Assembly (NCBI GenBank): GCA_964547135.1 | Contig: CAZJMK010000001.1 | Coordinates: 124,001-188,000, forward strand | Source of the DNA: JAJXSS01 sp964547135 | Lineage (GTDB): Bacteria; Planctomycetota; Phycisphaerae; Phycisphaerales; Phycisphaeraceae | Reading direction: 5' to 3' | Length of the DNA: 64,000 nt | Shown: positions 41,747-50,020 of the stretch, piece by piece | How the letters are laid out: every line of letters begins with the position of its first letter | Numbering within the stretch: the first letter of the stretch is position 1 | Program-made: the position numbers and the translations under genes | The notes under the pieces: generated by a model | Told to the model about the DNA's origin: nothing | Database searches by the model: none | What the model saw: only the letters and a program-made list of their open reading frames with translations

Positions 41747-43105
41747 ATGATCCGTCCATTACCACGCAAGTTCAGCAGCCGGGCGAAACCCTGGTTCGTC
41801 ACCGCCATGTTCTGTGTTGCCACGGTGGTTTTTTTCAATGGTTGTCAGACGCCGCCCAAGGCGACCGATCAGCCTGTCACGACCATGACCCCCGTGGCAG
41901 TGCCGGTGAGTGCGGTTCGCCGTGAACCCGATGTGCGGGTGCGCATCATCACCAACGTCACGTCGCTGCAAATCACCAGCCCGTCCGGGCGCGTGGTGGT
42001 GCGTGTAGCCGACCATGCCAACCAGTCAGGGCAAAGCTACCCGACACCGATGACGATCAGTGGTTCCCCCGGTCGTTACACCTTGGGGTTCACAGGCTCA
42101 TCACCAGTACCGTTGATCGCTGGTTCACTGCACATCACGGCACACACATCCACCCCCAACGACCCCGCCAACGATTGGCTGCAGGTCAATGGCGTTGCGT
42201 ACCCGCATGGCATCAGGTTGCAACCCGCAACATCGGGGCGAAGCAGTTTTGATGTGATCAACGCTTTGCCGATGGAGGAATATTTACCGGGGGTGCTCGA
42301 CAAAGAACTGTTCCCCAATTGGCATTCGGAAACCTTTCGGGCACAGGCCATCGCAGCACGGACGTATGCCATTGCCGAGCTGGGGCGCAGTGCCTCACGC
42401 AGTTTTGATTTGGAAGCCACCGTCGCCAGTCAGGCCTACCGTGGCAAGGTGACCAACCCCAGGGCATTGGCTGCTGCCCGCGATACCCGTGGTGCGGTGC
42501 TGACATGGAACAATCAGGTGTTCCCTGCGTACTACTCAAGCTGCTGCGGCGGAGCGGGGCAGGACGCAATCGCAGCATTTCCGCAGGCTGGGTCAGCGGT
42601 GAACATTCCACCATTGCAAGGCAAGTTGCGCGGGGCCTGGTGTGCAGGCAGCGGCAACTATCGCTGGGGACCGGTGAGCGTGGAACGTTCGGTACTCGCA
42701 CAACGATTGGCCAATTGGGGTCGTGCCAATCGTCACCCGATCGCCGGGTTGCAGGGTATTGCTGACATTCAAGTCAGCAGTGTCAACGCGGCGCAGCGGC
42801 CGGGCGGTTTTATCATCATGGATACGCAAGGGCGAAGTTATACGATGGGGCCGGAGCAGTTTCGCTTTGCGTGCAATCATCATGCGGGAGGCATGAAAGC
42901 CTCGGCTGGGCAGCAACTGGTGAAAAGCAGTCATCTGCAAGTGCAACTGTCGGGCAACCTGATCACTTTCACCGGTCAGGGCTTGGGGCATGGCGTTGGG
43001 CTGTGCCAATGGGGGGCACAGGGACTGGCGCAGGCAGGTTATTTTCACACTGCGATTTTGGATTTTTATTACCCGGGTGCGACGATAGTGAAGGCTTACC
43101 CGTGA
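41747..43105 (+). CDS. SpoIID/LytB-domain lipoprotein
   Basis: A 452-residue exported protein. The N-terminus is a lipoprotein signal (FCVATVVFFNGCQTPP, lipid Cys at about 33). The SpoIID domain begins near INALPMEEYLPGVLDKELFPNWHSETFRAQAIAARTYAIAE at about 170-210. It continues with YYSSCCGGAGQDAIAAF and the late GLGHGVGLCQWGAQGLAQAGY. In sporulating bacteria SpoIID is a lytic transglycosylase acting on denuded glycans. Outside them the domain is common but less studied; a cell-wall role is inferred. Confidence 0.88.
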   Translation: MIRPLPRKFSSRAKPWFVTAMFCVATVVFFNGCQTPPKATDQPVTTMTPVAVPVSAVRREPDVRVRIITNVTSLQITSPSGRVVVRVADHANQSGQSYPTPMTISGSPGRYTLGFTGSSPVPLIAGSLHITAHTSTPNDPANDWLQVNGVAYPHGIRLQPATSGRSSFDVINALPMEEYLPGVLDKELFPNWHSETFRAQAIAARTYAIAELGRSASRSFDLEATVASQAYRGKVTNPRALAAARDTRGAVLTWNNQVFPAYYSSCCGGAGQDAIAAFPQAGSAVNIPPLQGKLRGAWCAGSGNYRWGPVSVERSVLAQRLANWGRANRHPIAGLQGIADIQVSSVNAAQRPGGFIIMDTQGRSYTMGPEQFRFACNHHAGGMKASAGQQLVKSSHLQVQLSGNLITFTGQGLGHGVGLCQWGAQGLAQAGYFHTAILDFYYPGATIVKAYP

Positions 43106-43148
43106 TTGTGCCGACGTAAGGGTCGGGGTGGTTGATGGAGTGGTGAAC

Positions 43149-43661
43149 ATGAGTACCTGGATTGACCTTCCGTGGGATGCGCAACTGCAACATACATTGG
43201 AAACCCTCAGCGACCCCGGCGCGATTTTGATGACCGGCAAAGGCGAGCGCATCAACCCCATGACCATCGGTTGGGGCAGTGTCGGTCGGATTTGGGGTTT
43301 ACCAGTGTTTCAAGTGCTGGTTCGCCCGTCGCGTTACTCGCACAAATTGCTGGAGGAACATGGCGAGTTCACCGTCAATTTCATGCCCGACGGTTCGGGG
43401 GATGAAGTGGCGTACTGCGGTGCGGTGTCGGGGCGCGATGTGAATAAGTTGCAACAGTTGGAACTGACCACCGAGCCGGGGGCGCAGGTGAGTACGCCGA
43501 TGATTGCTCAGGCACAGTATGCGTATGAATGTCGCGTGCTGCTCAAGGCCGAGGTTCAGGCGGACAAGCTGGACCCGACTGTCATTCGCGGGTCATACAC
43601 CAACGGCGACTACCATACGATGTACTTTGGTCAGATTCTGGCATTGCGGCAACGGGAGTAG
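43149..43661 (+). CDS. Flavin reductase-like domain protein
   Basis: A 170-residue FMN-binding split-barrel protein. The pattern GAILMTGKGERINPMTIGWGSVGRIWGLPVFQVLVRPSRYSHKLLEE is the family core, where the flavin phosphate and isoalloxazine bind. The late ECRVLLKAEVQADKL and the histidine in GDYHTMYFG are typical. Substrate and partner oxygenase are unknown; some members bind flavin without reductase activity. The start at 43149 follows GGAGTGGTGAAC. Confidence 0.83.
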   Translation: MSTWIDLPWDAQLQHTLETLSDPGAILMTGKGERINPMTIGWGSVGRIWGLPVFQVLVRPSRYSHKLLEEHGEFTVNFMPDGSGDEVAYCGAVSGRDVNKLQQLELTTEPGAQVSTPMIAQAQYAYECRVLLKAEVQADKLDPTVIRGSYTNGDYHTMYFGQILALRQRE

Positions 43662-43663
43662 TA

Positions 43664-43760
43664 ATGGATGAAGGATAATGGATCATGGATCATGTTCAGA
43701 CCCATTGATATGAGGGGGTTTTTCTGAACATTATCCTTCATCCATTATCAATTATCCATT
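43664..43760. repeat. Family G foldback, copy 3
   Basis: ATGGATGAAGGATAATGG and GGATCATGG words face CCTTCATCC, CCATTATC and ATTATCCATT, with core GGGTTTTTCTGAACATTATC. It begins two bases after the flavin reductase stop and could stabilise or end that message. CTGCC follows the right arm here as at copy 1. Confidence 0.8.
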
Positions 43761-43879
43761 CTGCCAGACTCGAAGCCCCGCAGGTTGCCACCAGCGGCCA
43801 TGCAGACAACCACCTTGATGATGTTCATGTGCCCGTGGTAGGGATCAAGTCCCTTCCCGTTTTTGACGATGATTCTAAC

Positions 43880-44248
43880 ATGCGATACGCCCGGAATTTC
43901 AAGACACTCGAACCGCGTCAGGGCGGGGAAAGTCGGGGCTGTGGTCGGCTGCGCTGCGAGTTGATGAGTTGTGATTTGGGCGAGGTGGCTGACATTTCCG
44001 CCAGCGGGATGCGTGTGAAAAGCAAACGCAAGCCGCCGGTGACGGTGGGCGAGCGGATGAAGCTGGCCATCCATACCGACGGGGTACGAACGGTGATCAT
44101 GGCCGAGGTGGTCTGGTTGAAAAAACAGGGCTGGTTTCGCCACGAACTGGGCCTGCGCTTTTTGGATGTGGGCATTTCCACACGCATTTTGCTCGATCAA
44201 GCGGTGAGCTATTCCGTGCAACGCTTGACCATCGCTGACCCGGTATGA
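43880..44248 (+). CDS. PilZ domain protein
   Basis: A 122-residue protein. The region CGRLRCELMSCDLGEVADISASGMRVKSKRKPPV has the PilZ pattern of an N-terminal basic R-x3-R-like stretch and the D-x-S-x-x-G box (DISASGMRV). GERMKLAIHTDGVRTVIMAEVVWLKKQG follows as beta strands. Such domains bind cyclic di-GMP. The leading arginines are RLRCEL rather than the usual RxxxR, so binding needs a test. The start at 43880 is internal to a longer open frame. Confidence 0.72.
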   Translation: MRYARNFKTLEPRQGGESRGCGRLRCELMSCDLGEVADISASGMRVKSKRKPPVTVGERMKLAIHTDGVRTVIMAEVVWLKKQGWFRHELGLRFLDVGISTRILLDQAVSYSVQRLTIADPV

Positions 44249-44658
44249 GGGGGGGCTGGGTTCGCGGGTTGCTCAGAGCCACGAGCGGAAGCGAGTGGTT
44301 CTTTGAAAAGCCAAGAACCGCTCACTGCCGTTCGCGGCTCAGAATAAAACAAAGAACACCTGCCCCACCCAAACCAGTGATGAAACAGTTTCTAAGAGAC
44401 TGTATGAAAAGCCCATGGTATGACGAGCCGCGCCCGTCAGGAAGCGGTTTTCGGAGTGCCTGCCGCTTGGGAAGACCGCTCCCTCACGGTCGCGGCTCGT
44501 TCAAAGGGACTTTTCGTACAGGCTCTAAACCAACGAGATGTGTTTGCTCTGCCATTGAATACCCAAGTCCTCGTCCGCCTGCGGCGCGACTCGTCCTTGG
44601 CTTGTCGGCAACTTAATTCTGTGCTGTCGAGTTTCGACGCAGCCGTTACAATCGCCGC
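44249..44658. repeat. Intergenic region with two family I foldbacks and an H unit
   Basis: No gene is seen in 410 bases. Family I copies lie at 44274-44341 (GAGCCACGAGCGGAAGCGAG facing CTCACTGCCGTTCGCGGCTC) and 44422-44501. The second is a diverged form built on GAGCCGCGCCCGTCAGGAAG and CTCCCTCACGGTCGCGGCTC. An H-like unit with an enlarged loop lies at 44562-44604. TACAAT occurs just before the rhomboid start. Confidence 0.65.
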
Positions 44659-45813
44659 ATGTTCTTCCCGGTACGAACCGATCGTGCGCTACGGCACACG
44701 CCCTGGGTCAACTACACCCTCGTGGCGGTAAACGTGCTGGTACACCTGTGGGCCTTGCAGCCGACGGCTCAGCCCTGGCGCGAACTTTTCATTCTTGATC
44801 CGCAAACGCCCGCCACCTGGCACGGGTTTCCGTTTCAATATCTGACCTACCATTTTTTGCACGCCGACTGGATGCACCTGATCGGCAACATGATTTTTCT
44901 CTACGTGTTCGGCAACAGCGTTGAAGATCGACTGGGCAAGCTCGGTTACCTCTGCTTTTACCTGGCGGGAGGCGTGTTGGCGGGGCTGGGTCATGCCATG
45001 CTGGAAATCAACCCGGTGCTGGGCGCCAGTGGTGCGGTGTGTGCGGTGACCGGGGCGTACCTGGCGCTGTTTCCGCTGACACAGGTGACGATTGTGTACT
45101 GGTTCATTTTCATCGGCGCGTTTGAAGTATCGAGCTTCTATCTGATTCTGTTTCAGATCGCACAAAACCTTTTTATGCACCTGGCCGGGGCGGGGGGCGT
45201 GGCATACATGGCTCACCTGGCGGGTTACGCTTTTGGTTTGCTGATTGCGATGTTGCTTTTATGGACGCGGATTTTGTCCAGGGAACCTTACGACCTGTTG
45301 GCGGTGTGGGAACGCAGGCGACGAAGGCAGGCGTTGGCATCGCTCACGAAACAGGGTTACTCGCCCTGGGCGGGGGGCAAGGCAGCGGAGCCGGGCGGGG
45401 AGATCAAGGCTGAGCAGCCCGTATCACCTGAACAGCAAAAAATCATGGAGCAACGCAGCCGAGTCACCGCAGCGATTGCCGCGCATGACCTGCCTGGTGC
45501 AGTGCAGCGTTACCGTGAACTCTGGCAGCTCGATGGTGAGCAGGTGATGGGTGTGCAGGACCAGTTGGACCTAGCCAATCAACTGACCAGTCAGGGCGCG
45601 TATGCGGAGGCTGCGAAGGCTTATGAATTGTTTTTGAAGGTGTACAGCCGATCAACGCAGACCGAGCAGGTGGAATTGATATTGGGGTTGATTCACACCC
45701 GTTACCTGCCCAAACCGGAGCGTGCCAAAGAGTTGTTGCAAAAAGCCAAACCGCGTTTGACCGATGCCCAGCAAGTCGCCCTGGCGGAACAGTTGCTGGC
45801 GGAGTTGGGGTGA
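44659..45813 (+). CDS. Rhomboid family intramembrane serine protease with C-terminal helical domain
   Basis: A 384-residue protein. Six hydrophobic segments span about 18-195. The catalytic serine is in NPVLGASGAVCAVTGAYLAL at about 118, and the partner histidine is in VAYMAHLAGYAFG at about 180. HADWMHLIGNMIFLYVFGN at about 69 is the conserved loop. After residue 230 comes a soluble TPR-like domain (EAAKAYELFLKVY...), which may recruit substrates. The substrate is unknown. Catalytic residues appear intact, so it is probably active. Confidence 0.88.
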   Translation: MFFPVRTDRALRHTPWVNYTLVAVNVLVHLWALQPTAQPWRELFILDPQTPATWHGFPFQYLTYHFLHADWMHLIGNMIFLYVFGNSVEDRLGKLGYLCFYLAGGVLAGLGHAMLEINPVLGASGAVCAVTGAYLALFPLTQVTIVYWFIFIGAFEVSSFYLILFQIAQNLFMHLAGAGGVAYMAHLAGYAFGLLIAMLLLWTRILSREPYDLLAVWERRRRRQALASLTKQGYSPWAGGKAAEPGGEIKAEQPVSPEQQKIMEQRSRVTAAIAAHDLPGAVQRYRELWQLDGEQVMGVQDQLDLANQLTSQGAYAEAAKAYELFLKVYSRSTQTEQVELILGLIHTRYLPKPERAKELLQKAKPRLTDAQQVALAEQLLAELG

Positions 45814-46134
45814 GTCGAAGAATTTCGAATTTCGAATTTCGAATTTTGAATTTGTTTAGCGCGGACGCTTTGCGTCGGCGACGAAAATCAGGATGGTTTG
45901 ACCAACCACCGACACAGACGCGATCAATCGCGGCGCGAACTTCCGCATACTGACGCCGAGGGCTTTAGCCCCGGATCGCAGTCACAAACATCCAGCCCTG
46001 CCTTGGACCTTGGACCTTGGACCCAACACCATTGAATCGTCACCCCTTTCTCTCTAGAATCTTCCCCCTTGCCCCGGTAGTAAGATGGCCAGGCAAGTGC
46101 GGCCACACGGGACAGCGATCACGAAAGGAACACA
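45814..46134. repeat. Intergenic region with D, C and half A modules
   Basis: TTCGAATTTCG words, a D unit (45855-45880), a C arm (45915-45940) and a degraded A unit (45952-46000, right half ATCCAGCCCTGCCTTGG broken) fill the first 190 bases. The remainder carries the fabI promoter candidate. Confidence 0.65.
46032..46060 (+). promoter_or_regulatory. Sigma-70-like promoter candidate for fabI
   Basis: TTGAAT (46032-46037), a 17-base spacer and TAGAAT (46055-46060) lie 75 bases ahead of the fabI ATG. The match is five of six at the -10 box and the spacing is optimal. No operator-like palindrome is evident beside it. Confidence 0.4.
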
Positions 46135-46914
46135 ATGGGTATTCTCGAAGGCAAACGCGGTCTGGTGTTTGGTATCGCCAACGATCGTTCGTATGCCTGG
46201 TACATCACCAAGGCTATTCTCGCACAGGGTGGCCAATGCCTGTTTACCAACCTGCCCGGCGAAAAAATGGAACGTCGGGTCCGCCTGGCATTGGAAGAAC
46301 TGAACGTCAACGACCCCTGGCTTGCGCCTTGCGATGTGAGCAAGGATGAGGACCTGGATGCGCTGTTCGCCAAGGTGCAGGCTGATTATGGGAAAATTGA
46401 TTTCGTGGTGCATTCGGTGGCGTTTGCCCAGCGTGAGTTTTTGGACCTGGGCAAGTTTCACACCACCAGCCGGGCGGCCTGGAACCAGGCATTGGATATC
46501 AGTGCGTACTCGTTGCTGGCGATGACTCAGCGAGCGGTGAAAATCATGCCCGATGGCGGGTCGCTGATTGCCATGAGCTACTACGGCGGAGAGAAAGTCG
46601 TGCCCGGTTATAACATCATGGGCATCGCCAAGGCGGCACTGGAACACACCGCGCGCTACCTCGCAGCCGAACTGGGCGAAAAGAAAATTCGCTTGAACAC
46701 CATCTCCGGCGGCCCGCTGCGCACCCTCGCAGCCTCAGCCGTGGGCGGCATCGGGTTCATGTTCGAACATCATGCCCGCAAAGCCCCCCTCAAACGCAAC
46801 ATCGAAGGCGAAGAAGTCGGTCAGGTGGCTGCGTTTTTACTGTCGGACCTGGCCAGCGCGATCACGGGTGAAAATATTCACGTCGATTGCGGGTTCAATG
46901 TCATTGGCATTTGA
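46135..46914 (+). CDS. fabI: Enoyl-ACP reductase (NADH-type)
   Basis: A 259-residue SDR-fold enzyme completing each cycle of fatty acid elongation. The cofactor segment is VFGIANDRSYAWYITKAI, where classical SDRs have TGxxxGxG; this is the FabI signature. HSVAFAQREFL is at about 92, and YYGGEKVVPGYNIMGIAKAALE carries the catalytic Tyr-x6-Lys pair. The end GENIHVDCGFNVIGI is conserved. AAAGGAACACA precedes the ATG. Confidence 0.95.
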   Translation: MGILEGKRGLVFGIANDRSYAWYITKAILAQGGQCLFTNLPGEKMERRVRLALEELNVNDPWLAPCDVSKDEDLDALFAKVQADYGKIDFVVHSVAFAQREFLDLGKFHTTSRAAWNQALDISAYSLLAMTQRAVKIMPDGGSLIAMSYYGGEKVVPGYNIMGIAKAALEHTARYLAAELGEKKIRLNTISGGPLRTLAASAVGGIGFMFEHHARKAPLKRNIEGEEVGQVAAFLLSDLASAITGENIHVDCGFNVIGI

Positions 46915-46921
46915 TGAAGAC

Positions 46922-47127
46922 TAAGTGGCCGAGTGGCCGAGTGGTCGAGTGATCGAGAGATCGAGTGATCGAGTGATTTTACATTTTGCAGTTGAGTCAA
47001 CGATCAAACCACGGATTCACACATATACCGGTAACCATTCGATTCACTATTTTTGTCTTCGCACTTGACCACTCGGCCACTTGGCCACTCGACCACTTCT
47101 CGTATCGCGATAAATCGCGGCGCTAAC
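46922..47127. repeat. Family F foldback followed by C arm
   Basis: A left arm of AGTGGCCG, AGTGGTCG and AGTGATCG words (46922-46975) faces a right arm of ACTTGACC, ACTCGGCC and ACTTGGCC words (47062-47098) around an 86-base core containing ATTTTTGTCTTCGC. A C arm (47103-47127) overlaps the approach to the NAGPA gene stop. It lies between convergent genes. Confidence 0.75.
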
Positions 47128-47155
47128 CGATACAATGCATACTGATAATTTCTTT

Positions 47156-48151
47156 TCACGGCAATGGTCGGGCGAAGATGCCCAGGTGATTGGCGTTGGG
47201 GCGCTGGGTGCCGGGCAGGCCGCGATCGATGGGTACGTTGATGACCTGGGCTTGACCCGATTCGTCGGCGAGGGCCAGGGTGGTGGATCCGCCGCCGTCG
47301 AGGTTGATCGCCCACCAGCAGCCCAGCAGTTGCAACCATTGGGCGGTTTGGGTGAGCGTGACACCTTCGCTGTAGTTGGGTTGTCGCCCGTCGATCACCA
47401 GCAGATAAAAATGTCGCTGATCGCGCGACAAGCCCGCAGCCGTGCGCGGGTGTACGTCATTGTTTTTCTGCGGCAGCAATTGGCCATCGTCAAGCAGTAA
47501 ATGAAAACCGCCCAGCCCGTTGTGGTAGTTGGCAAGGTCCACCGGCGGACGGGTGATGCTGACGCGATTGTCTGCCGTGAATAACAGCAGCCCATAATTG
47601 GCATCCGGTTGACTGCTCACGATGCCCTGTGACAGGTTCAAACCCATCACGCGCTGGGGCTGATTTTCCTCCTTCACCACCGGGCTGAAGGGCGAACCGT
47701 TGACCGCGATCTGACACCCATATTTTTCAAGAAATGTGCTGGTGTGCATCGAACGCATGGTGCCCTTGCCGGCGTCCTCGGCTGGGCTGACCAAAAAACC
47801 AAGCCCCGGGGCTTGCAGGTCGATCCGCACGGCATACACCCGCAAGGGGTGCGGTTTTTCAACCTTGATTTCCGCCAGGTGGACACCTTCAAAACGCGGT
47901 TGCCAGACGTGATGCTGATTGTCGGGCGTGATGATCACGTCCTGCGCTGAGGGACGTGAACAGGCAACCAGCGTGGTCAGCCATACAAAAAGCAACCACC
48001 GTGAGGCTTGATGAACCAAGACCCAGCGTCGGACGCGGTGATGTGGCGGTGGGGTGGGCAAGGGGATAAACGATGATTGTGCGCTGTGTTGTGAGGGGTG
48101 TTTTTTTTCGACCCCTTCACGCCTGCGCCAGATACGCAGCCAACAAATCAC
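47156..48151 (-). CDS. Phosphodiester glycosidase (NAGPA/DUF2233) lipoprotein
   Basis: A protein of up to 331 residues. The core matches the NAGPA domain: INVNGSPFSP-like AVNGSPFSPVV, GLNLSQGIVSSQPDANYGLLLF, TAAGLSRDQRHFYLLVIDGR and NLDGGGSTTLALAD. A lipoprotein signal WLLFVWLTTLVACSRPS sits at about residues 52-68, so the real start is probably internal, such as TTG near 48019. The 48151 start overlaps the M42 gene by 35 bases. The domain uncaps N-acetylglucosamine phosphodiesters in animals; the bacterial substrate is likely a cell-envelope glycan. Confidence 0.78.
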   Translation of the reverse strand: MICWLRIWRRREGVEKKHPSQHSAQSSFIPLPTPPPHHRVRRWVLVHQASRWLLFVWLTTLVACSRPSAQDVIITPDNQHHVWQPRFEGVHLAEIKVEKPHPLRVYAVRIDLQAPGLGFLVSPAEDAGKGTMRSMHTSTFLEKYGCQIAVNGSPFSPVVKEENQPQRVMGLNLSQGIVSSQPDANYGLLLFTADNRVSITRPPVDLANYHNGLGGFHLLLDDGQLLPQKNNDVHPRTAAGLSRDQRHFYLLVIDGRQPNYSEGVTLTQTAQWLQLLGCWWAINLDGGGSTTLALADESGQAQVINVPIDRGLPGTQRPNANHLGIFARPLP

Positions 48152-49193
48152 GGCAGGCGGTCAAATCATCGCGGTGTACCATTTCCGTTACCGTGTGAAT
48201 GTAGCGCGTCGGGCATGACAGTGTCATCGCCCTGCAACCGGCCCCGGCTCGCTGCAAAGCCGCTGTGTCCGTTCCGCCACGGGGCAGAATCGAACGTTGA
48301 ACCTTAATCTTGTTTTTCTCTGCTACGGTTTCGAATTCGCGTACCAGAGCCGGGTCGCTGATGACTGAACCATCCATCACCGTGAGCGCAGCACCTCCGC
48401 CCAGTTGGGTGACGCGCTGATCATCGGGCACGCCGGGGGTATCGACGGCCAGGGTGGTGTCGATGCCGATGCCGATGTCGGGTTTGAGGTCATAGGCACT
48501 GGTCATCGCGCCACGCAGGCCGACTTCCTCCTGCACGGTAAACACGCAGGCAACTTCGCAGGTGTGCCCGGTTTGCACGAGCTGGCGCATGGTGCCGATG
48601 GCGATCCATACGGCGACGCGATTGTCCAAGCATTGCGATACCACCGTCGAACCGACCTGCGTGCAGGGGGCGTGTATGACCACCATATCACCGATTTTCA
48701 GGCGTGTTTTGACTTCGTCGGGGGTCAGGCCGGTGTCGATGACCAGGTCGCTGATTTCGGGGATTTTTTTGGTGTCATCGGGGCTGGCGATGTGAATGGG
48801 TTTGCCGCCGGGGTTCATGACGCCGGGAAAATCTTTGGAGGGATCATCGACATCGGGACAGAGCGTGACGAGACGGGCGAACAGGTTACGAGTGTCGAAT
48901 CCGCCGATGTTGTGAACGCGGACGAAGCCCTTGTCGTCGATGTGGCGCACGACAAAGCCGATTTGGTCCATGTGGGCAGCAAGCATGATGCGTTTGGGTT
49001 TTTGTTTGCTTTTCAGGGCAGAGGGTTTGATGCGTTTGCCCGGTGAAGGTTTACGCAAACCGATGATCGAACCCATCGGGTCGATGCGCACTTGGTCAAA
49101 CAGGGTTTTGGTTTCTTGAAGCACCAGTTGACGCAGGCGATGTTCCTGCCCTGAGACCGCTGCGGTGGTGACGAGTTTTTCCAGTAGTTCCAT
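48117..49193 (-). CDS. M42 family metallopeptidase
   Basis: A 358-residue dinuclear zinc aminopeptidase of the glutamyl aminopeptidase/TET class. The metal ligands are in MLAAHMDQIGF (about 70-80), a bridging Asp in SQCLDNRVAVW (about 190) and VFTVQEEVGLRGA (about 222, with the catalytic Glu pair), then the Asp in IGIDTTLA and the late His in RYIHTVTEMVH. It cuts N-terminal residues from peptides in the cytosol. It has no signal peptide. The lipoprotein gene follows on the same strand. Confidence 0.93.
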   Translation of the reverse strand: MELLEKLVTTAAVSGQEHRLRQLVLQETKTLFDQVRIDPMGSIIGLRKPSPGKRIKPSALKSKQKPKRIMLAAHMDQIGFVVRHIDDKGFVRVHNIGGFDTRNLFARLVTLCPDVDDPSKDFPGVMNPGGKPIHIASPDDTKKIPEISDLVIDTGLTPDEVKTRLKIGDMVVIHAPCTQVGSTVVSQCLDNRVAVWIAIGTMRQLVQTGHTCEVACVFTVQEEVGLRGAMTSAYDLKPDIGIGIDTTLAVDTPGVPDDQRVTQLGGGAALTVMDGSVISDPALVREFETVAEKNKIKVQRSILPRGGTDTAALQRAGAGCRAMTLSCPTRYIHTVTEMVHRDDLTACRDLLAAYLAQA

Positions 49194-49695
49194 GGGTGTA
49201 AGTTTAGCCTGAAACGATCGTGTGATGCATCGACGGCCTTGTGGAACCGGTGCTGTCGGACTCAGTGGATGAATCCTTCAGCCACTACCTCATCAGCGAT
49301 GTTGCCGACCGTAGCTGACAAGCAGGTTTGGGCACGTTAAACCAATTCACGTTGCTCATGATGGTTGGGGTTGGTTGTGTACGTGTGGCTGCCAAGCGAG
49401 GTTGAAACCTTTCCTTTTTTACCAGGGATTTTTAGGGTGTTTGCGCATCGACTTTGTTGCAGGATTGCAGGGCTGTGCTACCGGGTGATGCGTGGTTGGG
49501 CAAAGACCAAGCATCGTGAGCATGGCGGGGTAAGGCATGTACCGATGTCCCCGGAATACGCGGAGCGGTTTTAGGTGAACAAAAAGAAGGAGCGCCAAAG
49601 GGATCGCGGCTTGCACAGATATGGACAAAACGTCGTCCCCCAACCCCCATTATTCCGCATAGAACCGCACCAGGACATCCCCAACAAATGGCTAA
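49194..49695. other. Intergenic region without recognised features
   Basis: In these 502 bases I see no named repeat family and no convincing gene. A 69-codon plus-strand frame (49365-49574, TTG start) ends next to a small helix-forming region but matches nothing I know. The minus-strand frame over 49432-49722 crosses the tRNA and is an artefact. A structured RNA is possible but I cannot identify one. Confidence 0.4.
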
Positions 49696-49769
49696 TACAC
49701 CCGGTTGGACTCGAACCAACAACCTTCTGATCCGTAGTCAGATGCTCTATCCAATTGAGCTACGGGTGC
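49696..49769 (-). tRNA. tRNA-Arg (anticodon ACG)
   Basis: Read on the minus strand: acceptor GCACCCG pairs with CGGGTGT (final pair G-T), D arm GCTCAATTGGATAGAGC, anticodon stem TCTGA/TCAGA with loop CTACGGA (anticodon ACG), and T arm GTTGG-TTCGAGT-CCAAC. The discriminator base is A. The 3' CCA is not encoded and must be added. The A at position 34 would need conversion to inosine to read CGC. Confidence 0.95.
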
Positions 49770-49879
49770 ATACGACACAATGCTGATCAATTTCGATCAG
49801 TCGAGTAATTTACGTTAGCTTATGCCACCGGTCAAACGGCCTGTGACATGATGCAGAGCAAGCACATGTGGTTTGATTG

Positions 49880-49987
49880 ACGGAGCCGCGCCCCCCGGGG
49901 GCGGCAGTGAGCGGTTCCTGGTTGATCAAAGAACCACTCGCTTCCGTTCGTGGCTCTGAGCGACACCAGTGTCTGCTCGCGGCTCTG
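49880..49987. repeat. Family I foldback
   Basis: GAGCCGCG...GCGGCAGTGAGCGGTTC faces GAACCACTCGCTTCCGTTCG...GGCTC around CTGGTTGATCAAA, with an extra CTGCTCGCGGCTC arm. It ends about 34 bases before the GH20-like start, in the promoter region. Confidence 0.7.
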
Positions 49988-50020
49988 CTACCCGATGGAA
50001 TGCTATGCGGAGATTGTGAC

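Noticed and set aside
49365..49574. 69-codon plus-strand frame ahead of the tRNA
   Set aside because: TTG start, no ribosome site, no recognisable family; codon pattern is not convincing.
49432..49722. Minus-strand 96-codon frame beginning MLVRVQPG
   Set aside because: Its start reads through the tRNA-Arg gene, a common annotation artefact.
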